Below are positions 44,387 through 55,907 of a stretch of DNA of 64,000 nucleotides, piece by piece; positions within the stretch are counted from its first letter, which is position 1, and the number at the start of each line of letters is the position of its first letter. The position numbers and the translations under genes are program-made. Source of the stretch: Diphasiastrum complanatum (taxonomy: Eukaryota; Streptophyta; Lycopodiopsida; Lycopodiales; Lycopodiaceae); contig CM055108.1 of assembly GCA_029204225.1 (NCBI GenBank), positions 21,025,644 through 21,089,643 of the forward strand, in the 5' to 3' direction. The notes beneath the pieces were generated by a model. That model was not told the DNA's origin and made no database searches. It worked only from the letters and a program-made list of their open reading frames with translations.

Positions 44387-46269
44387 GATTGAAATTCAAA
44401 TTACAATTTATATTTTGATCACCTCTTTCTTCAGTCCCTCTTTTTAACATTGCACTTTTGATGTGCGACATAATTACGGAGTTGCTTTGTTATGAATACA
44501 AGACTTACCACCAGTTCCAATGACAAAAAGCAAATTCTATGCAAAAAATTGTCTTTTCATGCATTCTTTATGCAAGTCCTTAGGATGGTTTTTAGAATCA
44601 TGCTTGAGAGAAAACACTATTCTTTTCATGCATGAGGTGAAATAATACATAGCTCTAAGTTGACTAAGGACCAAAACTTCAAAGCTATCATCTAATGAAG
44701 CAAGTCTCAAAAGTTCTAAGGTAATTACTATAACTTGATGTCTTTCATGAGCTTCCTTGATAGCTTTGAACACAGAGTCTTGCCTTCACATGGCAAGGCC
44801 AATATAAATACTTGAATTAAATAAAAATCTCAATGTGATTGTTTAATTTACTTTCAAATAAGGCCAATATAAGATGCATGCCTTGATCAATATATAGCTT
44901 GCCAGTCCAATGTAACATGTGACCAATACTTCACTTGAGAGTTGCATTGACATGGCAAACTCCTTGAGCGAGATTAATCTGTAAAAAAAGCAATAAATGT
45001 TACTTATTGCCTTACATCTAAGTTGGTGTTATTGACAAAAACATACGTATACTAGAATATCCTCTATTCAACAAAAAGACAACATAATGATACAAAACAT
45101 CTTATGTGGTACACAAATAAAGAGAATCATGAGCACATCCTAGCTTGGCAAAACAGTAAAATAGGAAGAGAAGAGAAGTTACTCTTTTTTTCACAAGCTA
45201 CTACATATGTAATATTTCTTCTTGATCGTCTTTTGGTCTAATCACATGCATACTACATGATATCATATGAGACTAGTTATGAGTCTTAACTAACATGAAG
45301 TTTTCTTTACCTGCTACTATACAAATAAATGCCATCTAAATTAACATTGATAATCGCACAATCTAGATTTGTTGTAGATAACTAGACTCCACTCCCACTC
45401 CCACACAATGGCACTCAATAGCACATCAATCCCATCGTAGCCTCAAAATTCTAAACATTCTCATTCATCATTGACTCGATGGAGGTGTTAGTGATTATGT
45501 CAAAGGTTCTATAGAACCCAATTGATTGTGTTTTCTTTTCGTAGAGGGTCACAAACCTACATCTATGGTGCATGCATGAATTCTTTGATTTTGTGGCAAC
45601 GTGGCGTAGCTTCGATTGTAAGAACAAAATAATGGGAGATTGTTCATCTTCTTGCAAGCTTTGTGAGCATTAGTCAAGAAAAATCTTTCCTTTAACCCGT
45701 CTTACTATTGTGTACTCAATTTCAATAGTGGAGAAGCACTATATTGTCCTTCAAGACACACTTCAAACATGACAATATTTTAACTTCAATTTTTCATACT
45801 TTTAGTGACATTGCCCCACTAAAGGCTCTACATTACAAACTCCAAAACTTATAAAAAAGTTTTTTGGTCGATGACTATTCTTGGTCAAACAAAATAGATT
45901 TTTGGCCATCTTATAGATATTTTCTTGACATGAGGTACTCTAAATAATTATACCTCGCAATATGACCAACCTTTTTAGACATTAAATGACAAAACTATGG
46001 TGGCAATTTTTTGCTAAATGGTAGGTCTAATATTGGAATATGCTCAATGAAGTATTAAGACATGAAACTCTTCATAGTGTGACTTTTATGTGCTCAAAGG
46101 TTTTCCAAAAGGACGTAGGATCATCCCAATCTAGTACAACTCTACCGTTAAAAGCTATTTTAGTGATTCATTGTAGACTGAAAACAAGCACACCAAGTTT
46201 AACATAGATTATGGATAAGTTATGTTAAGACTCCCTCCTAAATAAACAACATGTAGCTGAGCTAGACTA
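42986..46269. other. 3.3 kb without a gene
   Basis: AT-rich, no convincing coding sequence, no shared repeats recognised except the TG microsatellite below. 43200-43500 has the CT-rich, transcribed-leader look of an LTR end but no PBS. Confidence 0.4.
44309..44384 (+). repeat. (TG)38 microsatellite
   Basis: Uninterrupted TG dinucleotides; can form Z-DNA. The open minus-strand frame through it (Thr-His repeats) is an artefact. Confidence 0.95.
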
Positions 46270-46322
46270 CTAGCCACCATCAGTTGGAGAGAAAATGCCC
46301 TATTTAAGAGAGAGAAAGCTCT
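46270..46322 (+). mobile_element. Leader fragment of a family-G gypsy element
   Basis: 'gagagaaaatgcccta.tttaagagagagaaag' resembles the sequence after the PBS at 55145-55200; the PBS itself is not preserved here. Confidence 0.5.
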
Positions 46323-46516
46323 GAATTTTGCAGGATTCTTGAGGATTTTGAAGGGGAAAGTGGGAGAGATAACTTCTTAAGGTGGTGACGTGTGGTGACG
46401 TCTATAAGACATGCCACCCGAATTTTGCAGGATTCTTGAGGGTTTTGAAGGGGAAAGTGGGAGAGATAACTTCTTAAGGTGGTGACGTGTGGTGACGTCT
46501 ATAAGACATGCCACCC
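46323..46516 (+). repeat. 97-bp tandem duplication
   Basis: 46323-46419 and 46420-46516 are identical except for one base (GAGGATTTTG versus GAGGGTTTTG). The unit begins GAATTTTGCAGGATTCTTGAGG and contains 'ggtgacgtgtggtgacgtc', itself an internal repeat. The first third matches 55196-55250 in the family-G leader. Confidence 0.95.
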
Positions 46517-46550
46517 AGCAAGGCCAAAAGGGAAGGAACATGTTGGGTGG

Positions 46551-46613
46551 GTGTGGGTGTGTGTGTGTGTGTGTGTGTGTGTTGGGGGGGGTGGGGGGGG
46601 GGGGGGGGGTGGG
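46551..46613 (+). repeat. GT microsatellite plus long G run
   Basis: GT repeats to 46582, then G8 (46584-46591), T, G17 (46593-46609), T, GGG. The G run touches the start of LTR-B and replaces its first T. It is a strong G-quadruplex candidate; homopolymer length may be imprecise. Confidence 0.9.
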
Positions 46614-47377
46614 TTGTAAAGTTACCTTTACAAGCTTTATTTCCGGCGCCACCGGCGCTAGTATTGTCCCCGGTGCCAGCAGCGCCCCTACTGCTCCCGG
46701 CACCACCGGCGCTGGTGCCGCTCTCGGCGCCACTGTGACCAGAATCCAACCGGCGCCAAGTTCCTATGGCTGAAAATCTTTGATCGGTTCTAGTGAAGTC
46801 CAGAGAGCTCAGATCGATGTGCAATCACCTCACACGATCTAGGCATGATTAAAAGAAGCTTGGGGATCAATAAATTCTAGAGAGAAAAAATGACTTTCTA
46901 GAGAGAGAAAACGTGCTTTACCAGCCAGGGTAGAGTACTTGGTATGAGGGGAGGTGGCGAATCCCACCAATACTATAGGGGAGTGCGGGTTGCGACTCAA
47001 GGTGAGCTCCAACCAAGTCTCAGCCTCCCTTGCTGGAATGTTGTCCTGGCGTCCACCTTGGCATGTCAGTGCCCCGGAGACTAGGGTCGGTCACACACTT
47101 GAAATGTAACCTTCTCAGATGTATCAATAAAGTGGGTTTTTTCTCAAACTGACTCTGATTACCTTCTGGGTTTCAGTGTTCGGTAAAAGCGCCAGTTATA
47201 AGGCCGCGTCAAACTTTTTAATTTGGCACATAACCGAGGGTCGTATCTCGGGACGCCAGCGGTATGCCATCGGGACCATTCGGTCTGTGGCGCCAGCGGT
47301 ATGCTGTCGAGACCATTTGGTCCAGGAACTAGTTGTTTCCATATTTGTCGCGGCTTGTGGTTCTAAGTGTTTCTTGC
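46614..47377 (+). mobile_element. LTR-B, 3' truncated
   Basis: Begins GTTGTAAAGTTACC and is collinear with 48914 onward up to TTCTTGC (47377), then switches to unrelated sequence; the last ~460 bases with the TTGGTTAAGT repeats are lacking, so there is no PBS either. Confidence 0.85.
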
Positions 47378-48913
47378 TGAAACGACTCAATGTTTGCAAA
47401 GGATGGATGGCTAGCCTGTTACTTGAGTTAGTTTCATTTGCGACAACGCCCACCAGACGCAAGCAGGAAGTCAAAAGTTGGAAAGGGCAATTTCAGGGGA
47501 GATCTTCTATGGAGCAGTTGGTCTTCATTTGGGATGGCTACCTTCGGAACTGAAACTCACTGAGCATGGGTGATATCCAATGTCAGTTGGGTTTTTCCTC
47601 GAAGGGAAAAAACTAGGATCCTCTTCAGAGATTGGCAACAAGTTGGATCAAGCCATAATCCTAGCAGATGGGAAGCAAAGTGTTGGAAAGGCTTTTGGTC
47701 TGAGAACTCTACTCTAAGTCCGATCAACTGATTTTATAAGTGGGAGGGAACTATCACACACACCTCTCTCTTGGGGCAAATTTTGAATGAAAGTTGATCA
47801 AAATGGGGGCAAATTCAAGGTGACCTAGCCATACTCACACAAGGAGACTGGCGAACTTTGTACCTAATAAGTTGACAAGTTTTTGTTGTGGAAAGGAAAG
47901 CTTGTTATAGGCTTTCTTTGGACCAGCAATGATGAGGAGACATAATGAGTACGCTGACTTGTGTTATGTGTAAAGCAGCTGATCAACGAAGGAACTGTGA
48001 AAGTTGAGTCTTGCACGAGAGACTTGGTACTTCAAATGGATGCTGAGGGACAGTTCGTACTGAAATCGAACTAGTGCAAACTCTGGGTGCATGTGTCTGA
48101 TTCAAAGAGAACTACTTGAAGCCAAGCTAGATGTACACTTCTTGTTTTGACTATGAGGCAACTGACCAGTGATGGAATTGTGAAAGTCAAGTTTTGTGCG
48201 ACGGACATGGTGCTTCAAACAAACGCGAAGAGATAGTTTGTATGCAGATCAAACTGGTGCGACCCCTTGGCTCTCCACGAGGTCAATGGTTACATTTGGG
48301 TTGATTCAAAGATAGCTACTTCAAGCTAAGTGAGAGGTGCATTGTGGAGTACTTAATCTTTGCCTACCGTAAAGAGCCAAGAAGGAAAAGTATCAAGATC
48401 AAACTGGGACAAGGAGATAAATCCAGGTGCGAAAGCAACAAGGCATGGAGTGGACCATAAAGTGGGCAATCAAACGATAAATCCTTTGGCTGAGGGAGCC
48501 TTGATACATGTGCGGAACTGATCAAATCTGTAGCTCAGGGAGCTCAGCACAATGTGCATCAAGGACAAATCAGGAGCTCAAAGGAGTTCCAAAGTCAAAA
48601 GTTAGAAACGACAGGGGCGAACATTTCACAAAAAGGCCTCTGTCACCAGTTAATAAGGTTCTTGGGTTTTACGTAAGTGATATAAAATCTACGCTTTTCC
48701 CAGACAAAGTGATATTTTCAAGTTATGTAATTTTTCAATACAAAGAGCTAGCCTCCGACTTGTTGTGTGCCAGCTTCAATGTTAATAAAAAGTGGCCAGT
48801 AAATTGAGTACTGTGCCAAGTAGATCAAATGTATAGTTAATTTTAATTGGGAGGCACCTTTACTTTAATCTGACATCTGATGAGGACATCAGATTTTATA
48901 AAGGTGGGGTGGA
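47378..48913 (+). mobile_element. Non-coding internal region of family B with PPT
   Basis: No gag, protease or pol is visible. A weakly repeated phrase ('gat.caaa...gctacttcaagc' with 'cgaactggtgcga') appears near 48080-48130 and 48240-48320. The last ~88 bases match 24463-24551 and end in the PPT AAAGGTGGGGTGGA (48900-48913). The whole looks like a large non-coding element body, with LTR-B pieces at both sides. Confidence 0.6.
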
Positions 48914-50141
48914 TGTTGTAAAGTTACCTTTACAAGCTTTACTTCCGGCGCCACCGGCACCAGTATTGTCTCCAGTATTGCTACTCCCGGCGTCACCAGC
49001 GTTGGCGCCGCTCCCGGTGCCACTGTGACCAGAATCTTGCCGGTGCCAAGTTCCTATGGCTGAAAATCTTTCATCGGTTCTAGCGAAGTCCAAAGAGCTC
49101 GGATCAATGTGCAATCACCTCACACGATCTAGGCATGATTAAAGGAAGCCTGGGGATCAATTAATTCTAGAGAGAGAAAATGACTTTCTAAAGAGAGAAA
49201 ATCCTAGAGAGAAACTGTGCTTTACCAGCCTGGGTAGAGTACTTGGTATGAGGGGAGGTGGCGAATCCCACCAATACTATAGGGGAGTGCGGGTTGCGAC
49301 TCAGGGCGAGCTCCAACCAAGTCTTAGCCTCCCTTGCTGGAATGTTGTCCTGGCGTCCTCCTTGGCATGCCAATGCCCCGGAGACTAGGGTCGGTCACAC
49401 ACTTGAAATGTAACCTTCTCAAATTTATCAATAAAGTGAAATTTTTCTCAAACTGACTCTGATTACCTTCTGGGTTTCTGTGTTCGGTAAAAGCGCCAGT
49501 TGTAAGGCCGCTTCAAACTTTTTAATCTAGCACATAGTCGAGGGTCATATCCCGGGACGCCAGCGGTATGCCATCGGGACCATTCGGTCCGTGGCGCCAG
49601 CGCTATGCTATCGGGACCATTGGGTCCAAGAACTGGTTGTTTCCATATCTGTCGCGGCTTGTGGTTCTGAGTGTTTCTTGCATGAACGTGAATGGATTAA
49701 GCTCTTGGGGAACGGGCTCTAACTTGTCGGCTAAGTTGGATGGCTTGCTTGGGTGGAAGTTATCTGTCTATGGTTGTCCAGTCTGGCATGGTGCCAGGTT
49801 GGCTTCCAGTGCTCGTGATGAAGCTTTCAATTGGTTAAGTCTGATATAAGTCAGACCGCTTGCTTGGAATGGATGTTACTCATTTGTAACGAAGCTTCGA
49901 GTTGGTTAAGTTTGATGGATGTCGGGTGACTTGCTTGGAGGGAAGTCACCCACATCGAGACCCCTGATCTAGCATGGCGCTAGGTTGGATCTCAATGTTG
50001 GTTTCGGAACTTCAAGTTGGTTAAGTCTGATCGTTGTTGGCGAGTTGGCTGCATGTATGTCAAGTCAGTTTGGATGGCAAGAGTTGAAGGTTGGGAAGCT
50101 AAGTTGTGGTTTTCGGCTCCCTTTGGGATGTCTGCGCTTCA
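48914..50141 (+). mobile_element. LTR-B, complete
   Basis: 1,228 bases, TGTTGTAAAGTTACC to CTGCGCTTCA. GGCGCC-rich first 130 bases, CT/GA-rich stretch, AATAAAG at about 49430, then the GGGACCATTCGGTCC palindrome-like phrases and the TTGGTTAAGT repeats. Confidence 0.9.
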
Positions 50142-50283
50142 GGGGGGGTGTGGTAAAGGCTCCACACTCATAATTGATGAGCTTGTTTTGGCTTAGTCTC
50201 CTTGAGTAGAGCTCTCAAGTTTCCTAGACCAATTTGTAACCAAACTGTTGTCATTTTTTCCTTCGAGCTTTTCTTAGTGCACC

Positions 50284-50611
50284 ATGGACCCCGGTATGCC
50301 CTCTAGTGAAGGGCCAAGGACCGTCTCCATCACCCCCTCCTCCTGAATTAGATACCACATAGCTTATACAAGCCTTGAATTCTCTTTAAAACCACGGCCG
50401 AATAAGAGTGACATTCTTCAACCCACTCACGGCCCGCCATCTTGTATCCCATGTTCACAACCCGGAATTCTTTTCGGGAGAAAATAAGGATCGACATCCT
50501 GAGGTTGTGCTTTCATGGTTGGATCAGTGGAATAGTCATTTTTCCATGACAACACGAAGATCGCTATTGCCCTTATATTTTTGCGCAGGAAGGCGTGTCG
50601 TAAATGGGTAG
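50284..50611 (+). pseudogene. Gypsy gag N-terminal fragment
   Basis: ATG at 50284 in good context (accATGG) opens a Ser/Pro-rich start that stops at 50344; a second frame (50408-50611) holds ITARH-like sequence and PEFFSGENKDRHPEVVLSWL, which fits the 'F.G......WL' start of gypsy gag domains. Nothing of the domain follows. Not similar to gag of family A or G. Confidence 0.45.
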
Positions 50612-50666
50612 GCTATTAGAAATGATTAACTGATATCGGATTAGTAGAGCTCTGATAGAAATAGAT

Positions 50667-50678
50667 GCTCTTATACCA
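50667..50678 (-). other. Primer binding site of minus-strand copia LTR
   Basis: Reversed it reads TGGTATAAGAGC (two mismatches to the Met-tRNA site) and directly follows the CA end of the LTR at 50679. A second, partial match (GAGCTCTGATA) lies 18 bases away at 50647. Confidence 0.6.
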
Positions 50679-51439
50679 TGTCCAAAATGAGAGAAATGGT
50701 GTGATGAGTAACGAAAGTGGTGGTGAGCAGATGGTAATGGATCAGAAGTGCAACAGTTACTAGCAAAGCATTCAAAATGAACAATGTGCAATAGAACAAC
50801 AATGGTGTGGACAAAAACTGCACTCTGATTAGATATAAAAAATGAGTACAAACGTAAAGTTGGCCACGAGACAGTAGGGCGCAAAAAGCATCAACTGAGT
50901 TCATTGATGACAAACTGATTGAACAACACACTTACAGAATATTGCCTACAGAATGATAACCCTGATCAAGGTGTTGACTCCATTGTAGATCTTCATTAAT
51001 GATTGGATGTCAGTTGATCAGTTTATTGAAAGATTGACATTAATCTACTTAATTAACTACATTCGTCCTACAATAGGTAGCCATCATTTTTTACCAGTAA
51101 ATGTATCTACATAGGTAGGCGGACTGTCAACGTCACGACGTGGATCAAATTTCTGAGTTGACAGTATCGGATTTTACAAAGGGTCGGAAAATATACAATG
51201 GGACAAAAACATAAGCTGGGTCGAAAACATACAGTGAACTAGGGTCGAAAAAGTTAGACCCGATTCGACCTGTCCCAAGGTCAAAAGAAAATTCACTTTG
51301 TCCAGCATAACATTGGGTTGGAAAAATTCAAACCTCGAATTTTTTTGATCTTTTGTAAAAGTTTGAGCCTTCTTCTTCCTCCCATTTTTTTTTCATGATG
51401 CTCATTACCTAATGAAATTGGGCTTGAGCATGAATTCCA
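50679..51439 (-). mobile_element. Copia LTR, minus strand, between PBS and PPT
   Basis: 761 bases, TG...CA in both readings. On its left is a PBS-like site, on its right a PPT and RNase H: it has internal sequence on both sides, as in a tandem array of elements. The family is not similar to LTR-E. Confidence 0.65.
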
Positions 51440-51440
51440 A

Positions 51441-51454
51441 CCGTCCCCCTTAAT
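51441..51454 (-). other. Polypurine tract of minus-strand copia
   Basis: Reversed: ATTAAGGGGGACGG, directly before the LTR start. Confidence 0.8.
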
Positions 51455-51840
51455 GTAGATCCTGAAAAAATTTCAACCTTCAAATTTAGCAGATTGTTAA
51501 ATCTGAGATGGTGCTCCTTTGATAGTGCCTTGGTGAAGTAATCTGCTGCTTGTAAATCTATCCTGCAATAAACCAAATTTCTTTTCTTGTTTTGCACTTT
51601 TTCTCTAAGATAGTGATACCTTATTTTGATATGCTTACTTCGAGAATGAAATCTCAGATTCAGAAATAGTGCAATTGTGCTTTGATTGTCGTAGTAGAGG
51701 GTCGTTGGATGTGACTGAATAAGGTTGATTTTTGCAAGCAGGTTCCTCAGCCAAATTGCCTCCTTGGTAGCATTCATGGCAACTATATATTCCAACTCTA
51801 TTGAAGACAATGCTACTGAGGTCGCCTACGTATAGGAGTT
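51455..51840 (-). pseudogene. Ty1-copia RNase H fragment, minus strand
   Basis: The minus frame running from about 51835 encodes LSSIELEYIVAMNATKEAIWL, LYYDNQSTIALFLN, FHSRSKHIKIRYHYLREKV and DYFTKALSKEHH, the classic copia RNase H block order (SS.EAEY, DNQ, HSR.KHI). It is open and continues into the LTR to 51409. RT and integrase upstream (right of 51840) are missing. Confidence 0.9.
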
Positions 51841-52109
51841 TTAGGAAGTCTTATCTTGATTTGCTTCGCAAATCGACCCTGTCCTAATAAAATTACATAA
51901 TTTCAACTTGAAGTGCAGTGTAACCAACCGCAGACACTTGAAGATGTCATTTGCTTCACGAAGATATTCGATGATGGCCACATTAGCTCCCACAAGTAGC
52001 AAAATTTGCCCAAGGCTGAGAGAAATAAAAGAAATTTTTATAACAAGCGGATCAAATACGAGACAAACATCGAATCCTAGGGCGAGAAAAAGCACGTAAA
52101 GCTAGATTG
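51841..52109. other. Junction region, probably gypsy gag remnant
   Basis: Basic, frame-broken plus-strand sequence leading into the zinc knuckle at 52137; no motif of its own. Confidence 0.35.
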
Positions 52110-54625
52110 CGTTGACTATGACAAGGGACTGGTAGCGTGTGTTTCTCCTGCATGGATAAGGGGCATCTGCCAAAGGATTGCCCGAAAAAACGAAAGATAT
52201 CTGGCGGGCATCCTAAATCCTTCAAGGTGCCAGATAATTCTAGTATTTCTTTTGTTGATTTATCCTTTAAGGATGACTCTAATTGTGAGAATTGTTGTTT
52301 TAATACAGCTGTTGATAATGTCGAACTGCTTGATTTTCATATTATGAATTTAGATAGCATAGACATAATCTTAGGAAAAGAGTGGTTTTACTCCAAAAAT
52401 GAGTCTTTAAGAAAGGACTATGTAACCCATAGTGTAACCTTTTTGCATAATGGCTCATTTGTACTTAAAGGCGATGTGAATAGGCCTTTTGATCTTGTTG
52501 TATCTGCTTTAGAAGTTGTTGAATATTTGAAAGACTCTGGAAATAAAATTTATCTTTGCTTTCTTAAAGATGAAGTCCATGTGGATGATCATATTGTTTG
52601 GAATCTAAATATTGATTTATCACATATGCCTTTGAATGTGCCCATAAATAACCCCTTAAGTGTTAGCTCACTTGAAGGTAGGGTATTACACAACTTAGGC
52701 AAGAATATAGCATATATATTTCTTGAAAAACTACCTGATGGCCTACCTCCTCAAAGGAGAGTCGACTTGTATCTCTTTCTCCATACAGGGTTAGCAATAA
52801 GGAAGAGGATGAAATTTCTAAGTAGTTACAAGAGCTTTTTAGAATGGGCCACATTCGGCCTAGTAAGTCTCCTTGGGGAGCACCAATCTTTTTGGTTAGT
52901 AAAAAGGATGGAGGCACACGTTTGTGTGGCGATTTTAAAAAGTTAAATGATTTAATAATCAAGAACAAATATCCCTTACCTAGGATGGATGATCTAATGG
53001 ATCGTCTGAATGGAGCTAAGTATTTCTCCAAGATTGACCTTAGATTAGGATACCATCATATAAGGATTAGGAAATCTATAGTAAGACAGTGGTGGAGCAT
53101 GAAGGTCATCTCCAGACCATATTTGGCAGGCTACAAGAAACAGTCTTGTATGCCAATGCTCAGAAGACCGAGTTATGTAAGACTCAGGTTGAGTATTTGG
53201 GTCACATACTAACGGCAGAGGGTATTTCAATTGACCCCGCCAAGGTGGTTGTGGTCAAGAAGTGGCCAAGACCAGCCGATATTCATCAATTACAGTCTTT
53301 CCTAGGCTTTTAGCACGTTCTACTGATGGTTCGTTAGGAACTGTTCCAAGATAGCTGCTCTTTTAACGGATCAATTACGGAATAACAACATTGTGGTTTG
53401 CTGAGAAGCATGGTTTTGAAAGCTTGAAGGAGGCTGTTGCGATAGCTCCAGACTCAAGATTGCTGATACCCAGAAACCTTTCGACCTAGAGACGGATGCT
53501 AGTGGCATTGCCTTGGGTGCAATGTTGAGTCAGGAAGGTAGACCGATAGCCTTTAAAAGTAAGAAATTGATGCCAGCGCAATAGAGATATCCCACACATG
53601 AGCAGGAGCTATATGCGATTATACATGTGCTCAAGGTGTTAGACATTATTTGTATGGTGCCGAACTTTACATGTATACTGACCATCATACTTTGAAGTAC
53701 TTTTGCACTCAGCCGGATTTGAAGGGCTGCCAAGCTCGGTGGGCCGAACTGATGCAAGAATTTCATTTGGTAATTTACTTCCGAAGAGGGAAGGAAATTG
53801 TGGTCGTTGATGCACTATCTCAGATACTACATCAGATGAGCTGTATTGTAGTTGACAGTGATCACATGGAGGAGATCAGGAGAGCTCAACAGAGTGATGC
53901 ACATTGTCAGCGTGTGTGGCTTGATGCGTGCAAGGTAGTCGACCAACCGAAAGAATCAGTCGAGGCTGTCACTTCCGTAGACACACACACAAGTACATAT
54001 CTAATATACACCATGAAGGATGGTATGTTATTGAGAAATGGAAAGGTTTTCATGCCAAACATGAAGGATCTTTGTCGTAAGATACTTCATAAATGCTGTG
54101 ATAGTCCCTACGCAGGACACCCGGGTATTGATAAGACTAGTGAGCTAGTCAGAAGGCATTATTTCTGGCCACAATTGTAGCGAGATGTCAGAGAGTACAT
54201 CTAGGGTTGCATGGCTTGTCAAGTGAACAAGGCCAAGCGGGTAAGTCCTCTGGAATTGCTACACACAAGAAAGTGTGCCAAGTTATCTTCCAAGTATTGT
54301 GGACCATGGTTGATTATTAAGAAGGTTAGCCAAATAGCTCAATTTGTGGGATGCAAGGTGCATCCAATGTTTCATATCAGCAAACTAAAGTAATGTTTGC
54401 ACGATGGTGATAGCCTAGTGGAAGGTCTAGTATCTCTGGAGGAGAAAGACACCACAAGTTATGGGCCAGAAGAGATCTAGATCAGAGAGGAGCGACGATT
54501 GAGGAATCATATCCTCTAGGAGTATCTAGTGGCTTGGAAAGGGCATCCTTTATCTGATGCTACCTAGATGACTCGCCAAGCATTGCGGAAGTCTTACCCA
54601 GAGTTTGTCATCGAGGATAGATGAC
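52110..54625 (+). pseudogene. Ty3-gypsy (chromovirus-like) pol with both catalytic cores deleted
   Basis: In order: zinc knuckle CFSCMDKGHLPKDC (52137), protease remnant (IDIILGKEWF near 52360), RT start (LPDGLPPQRRVDL near 52730; [16 protein letters not shown] near 52865; [27 protein letters not shown] to 53075). It then jumps directly to [12 protein letters not shown] (53080-53110): the piece with the YxDD active site is gone. [13 protein letters not shown], RNase H (FDLETDASGIALGAML near 53490; YPTHEQELYAI) and the integrase zinc region (GHPGIDKTSEL...GCMACQ, to 54220) follow, then a second jump to the integrase C-terminus (KYCGPWLIIKKV near 54295) without the DDE core. A chromodomain-like tail (EYLVAWKGHPLSDAT near 54515) ends the protein. 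Several stops and frameshifts. Confidence 0.85.
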
Positions 54626-54630
54626 TTGCC

Positions 54631-54645
54631 AGAAGAGGGACGGAT
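54631..54645 (+). other. Polypurine tract of family G
   Basis: AGAAGAGGGACGGAT just before TGTTAGATGCC, right after the pol stop (54622). Confidence 0.8.
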
Positions 54646-55124
54646 TGTTAGATGCCAATTGGGCTCAGACGTATTCTTGGCACTACCAGTTACTAGGGCC
54701 GAGGGCCATGCCATTGGCCAGGACCAGTAACTAGGATGGACACCAAGGGACCCATTGGATTTGGTGCGTCATTGGTAGTGACCCGATGTGACTGCCTAAC
54801 AGGATGTCAGTAGGCAGAGTTATGACTGTATGAACCCTAGTTGTCAACATCAAAGATGCCTCTATTAGACGAGTATGTTGGGTGACCATGTGTATCACAA
54901 GTCTATGACAAGGCATGGATGATGGGGGTGGTGCCTCATCACTGATTGCAGGAAGTTGATTTCATGAAACCATGGGGACTGATCATCCCTTGCATGGTAG
55001 CTATGTGTCCCTGGCCCTAAATAGTAATCAGATAGACTCAAGAGGAGGGCACCTACAGTTGGGTGGATCATTCTACACATCGGACATCAGAGTTTTGAGA
55101 GCTCCTGGAGATTGGAGTGCAACA
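54646..55124 (+). mobile_element. LTR-G, 479 bp
   Basis: TGTTAGATGCC to GTGCAACA. It is preceded by the 3' end and PPT of a gypsy element and followed by a PBS and gag, so it serves as 3' LTR to the left and 5' LTR to the right. Confidence 0.85.
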
Positions 55125-55126
55125 TT

Positions 55127-55138
55127 TGGTATCAGAGC
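55127..55138 (+). other. Primer binding site of family G
   Basis: TGGTATCAGAGC two bases after LTR-G. Confidence 0.9.
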
Positions 55139-55907
55139 CTCGTTCTAGAGAGAGAATGCCCCGTTTTAGAGAGATAAAGTAGCTAAATCTTATATTTTTG
55201 CAGGATTCTTGAGAGTTTTGAAGGGGAAAGTGAGATAGCTTCTTAAGGTGTTATAGAACCTCCAGCTCTGCTGCTCTAGCCCAAGAGATCGATTGATTTG
55301 TTGTTTTGGGATCAAAATTATTCAAAAACGTCCTACAGGAAAATGTTCACACTCTGATTTTGTCAAGAAGTCATATTTTGCACCATTTTTGGGTTGTTTC
55401 AGTTGAAGTCTCATAACTTTCTTGCTTTTTGTCCATTTGACCTGAGATTTGCCATGGAGCATCTTGAGAGGAGGGCAGCCTACTTTGTTGTACCTGCTAC
55501 ACATATGGAGATCGAAAAAATAGGCCATCTACCGATGTTTACAGGCTGTTTTTTCACCATTTTGGGGAAAAAATGACAAAGTTTCTTTTTGAGGCGATTT
55601 TCAGCACAATATTTTTGTTGCAGATCCGTCGCACTTGTTCTCTCTCTCTAGCTCTCAGATTTCTCAGAGTACCTGTTGTTTGCAGAAACCAGCCCACATC
55701 CAGCTGTTTCTGGACCTGTTTTGGGCATACCTATGAATCGCCGCACTGCCTTAGTTCTCAGGGAGTGTCATTTGCTCAGTGTTCTGCTTTTTCAGTTCGT
55801 AGCAATAAGTAGGAAAAGTGTCTTGTTTTCTTTTGCTGTAAACTTCTCCCATTTTTTTTTCTTGTAAAGTTTTTTGAGTTTTTGTGCTTCTCTACCTGTA
55901 ATCCATC
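55139..55907 (+). other. Leader of family G
   Basis: About 770 bases without a gene; positions 55196-55250 match the tandem unit at 46323. Confidence 0.6.

Noticed and set aside
44181-44471. Frame with Thr-His repeats
   Set aside because: It is the TG microsatellite read on the minus strand.
44537-44773. Minus-strand frame with helical, charged sequence
   Set aside because: No motif, no repeat, no splice context; cannot be told from chance.
52663-53031. Minus-strand frame opposite the gypsy RT
   Set aside because: Antisense shadow of the RT region.
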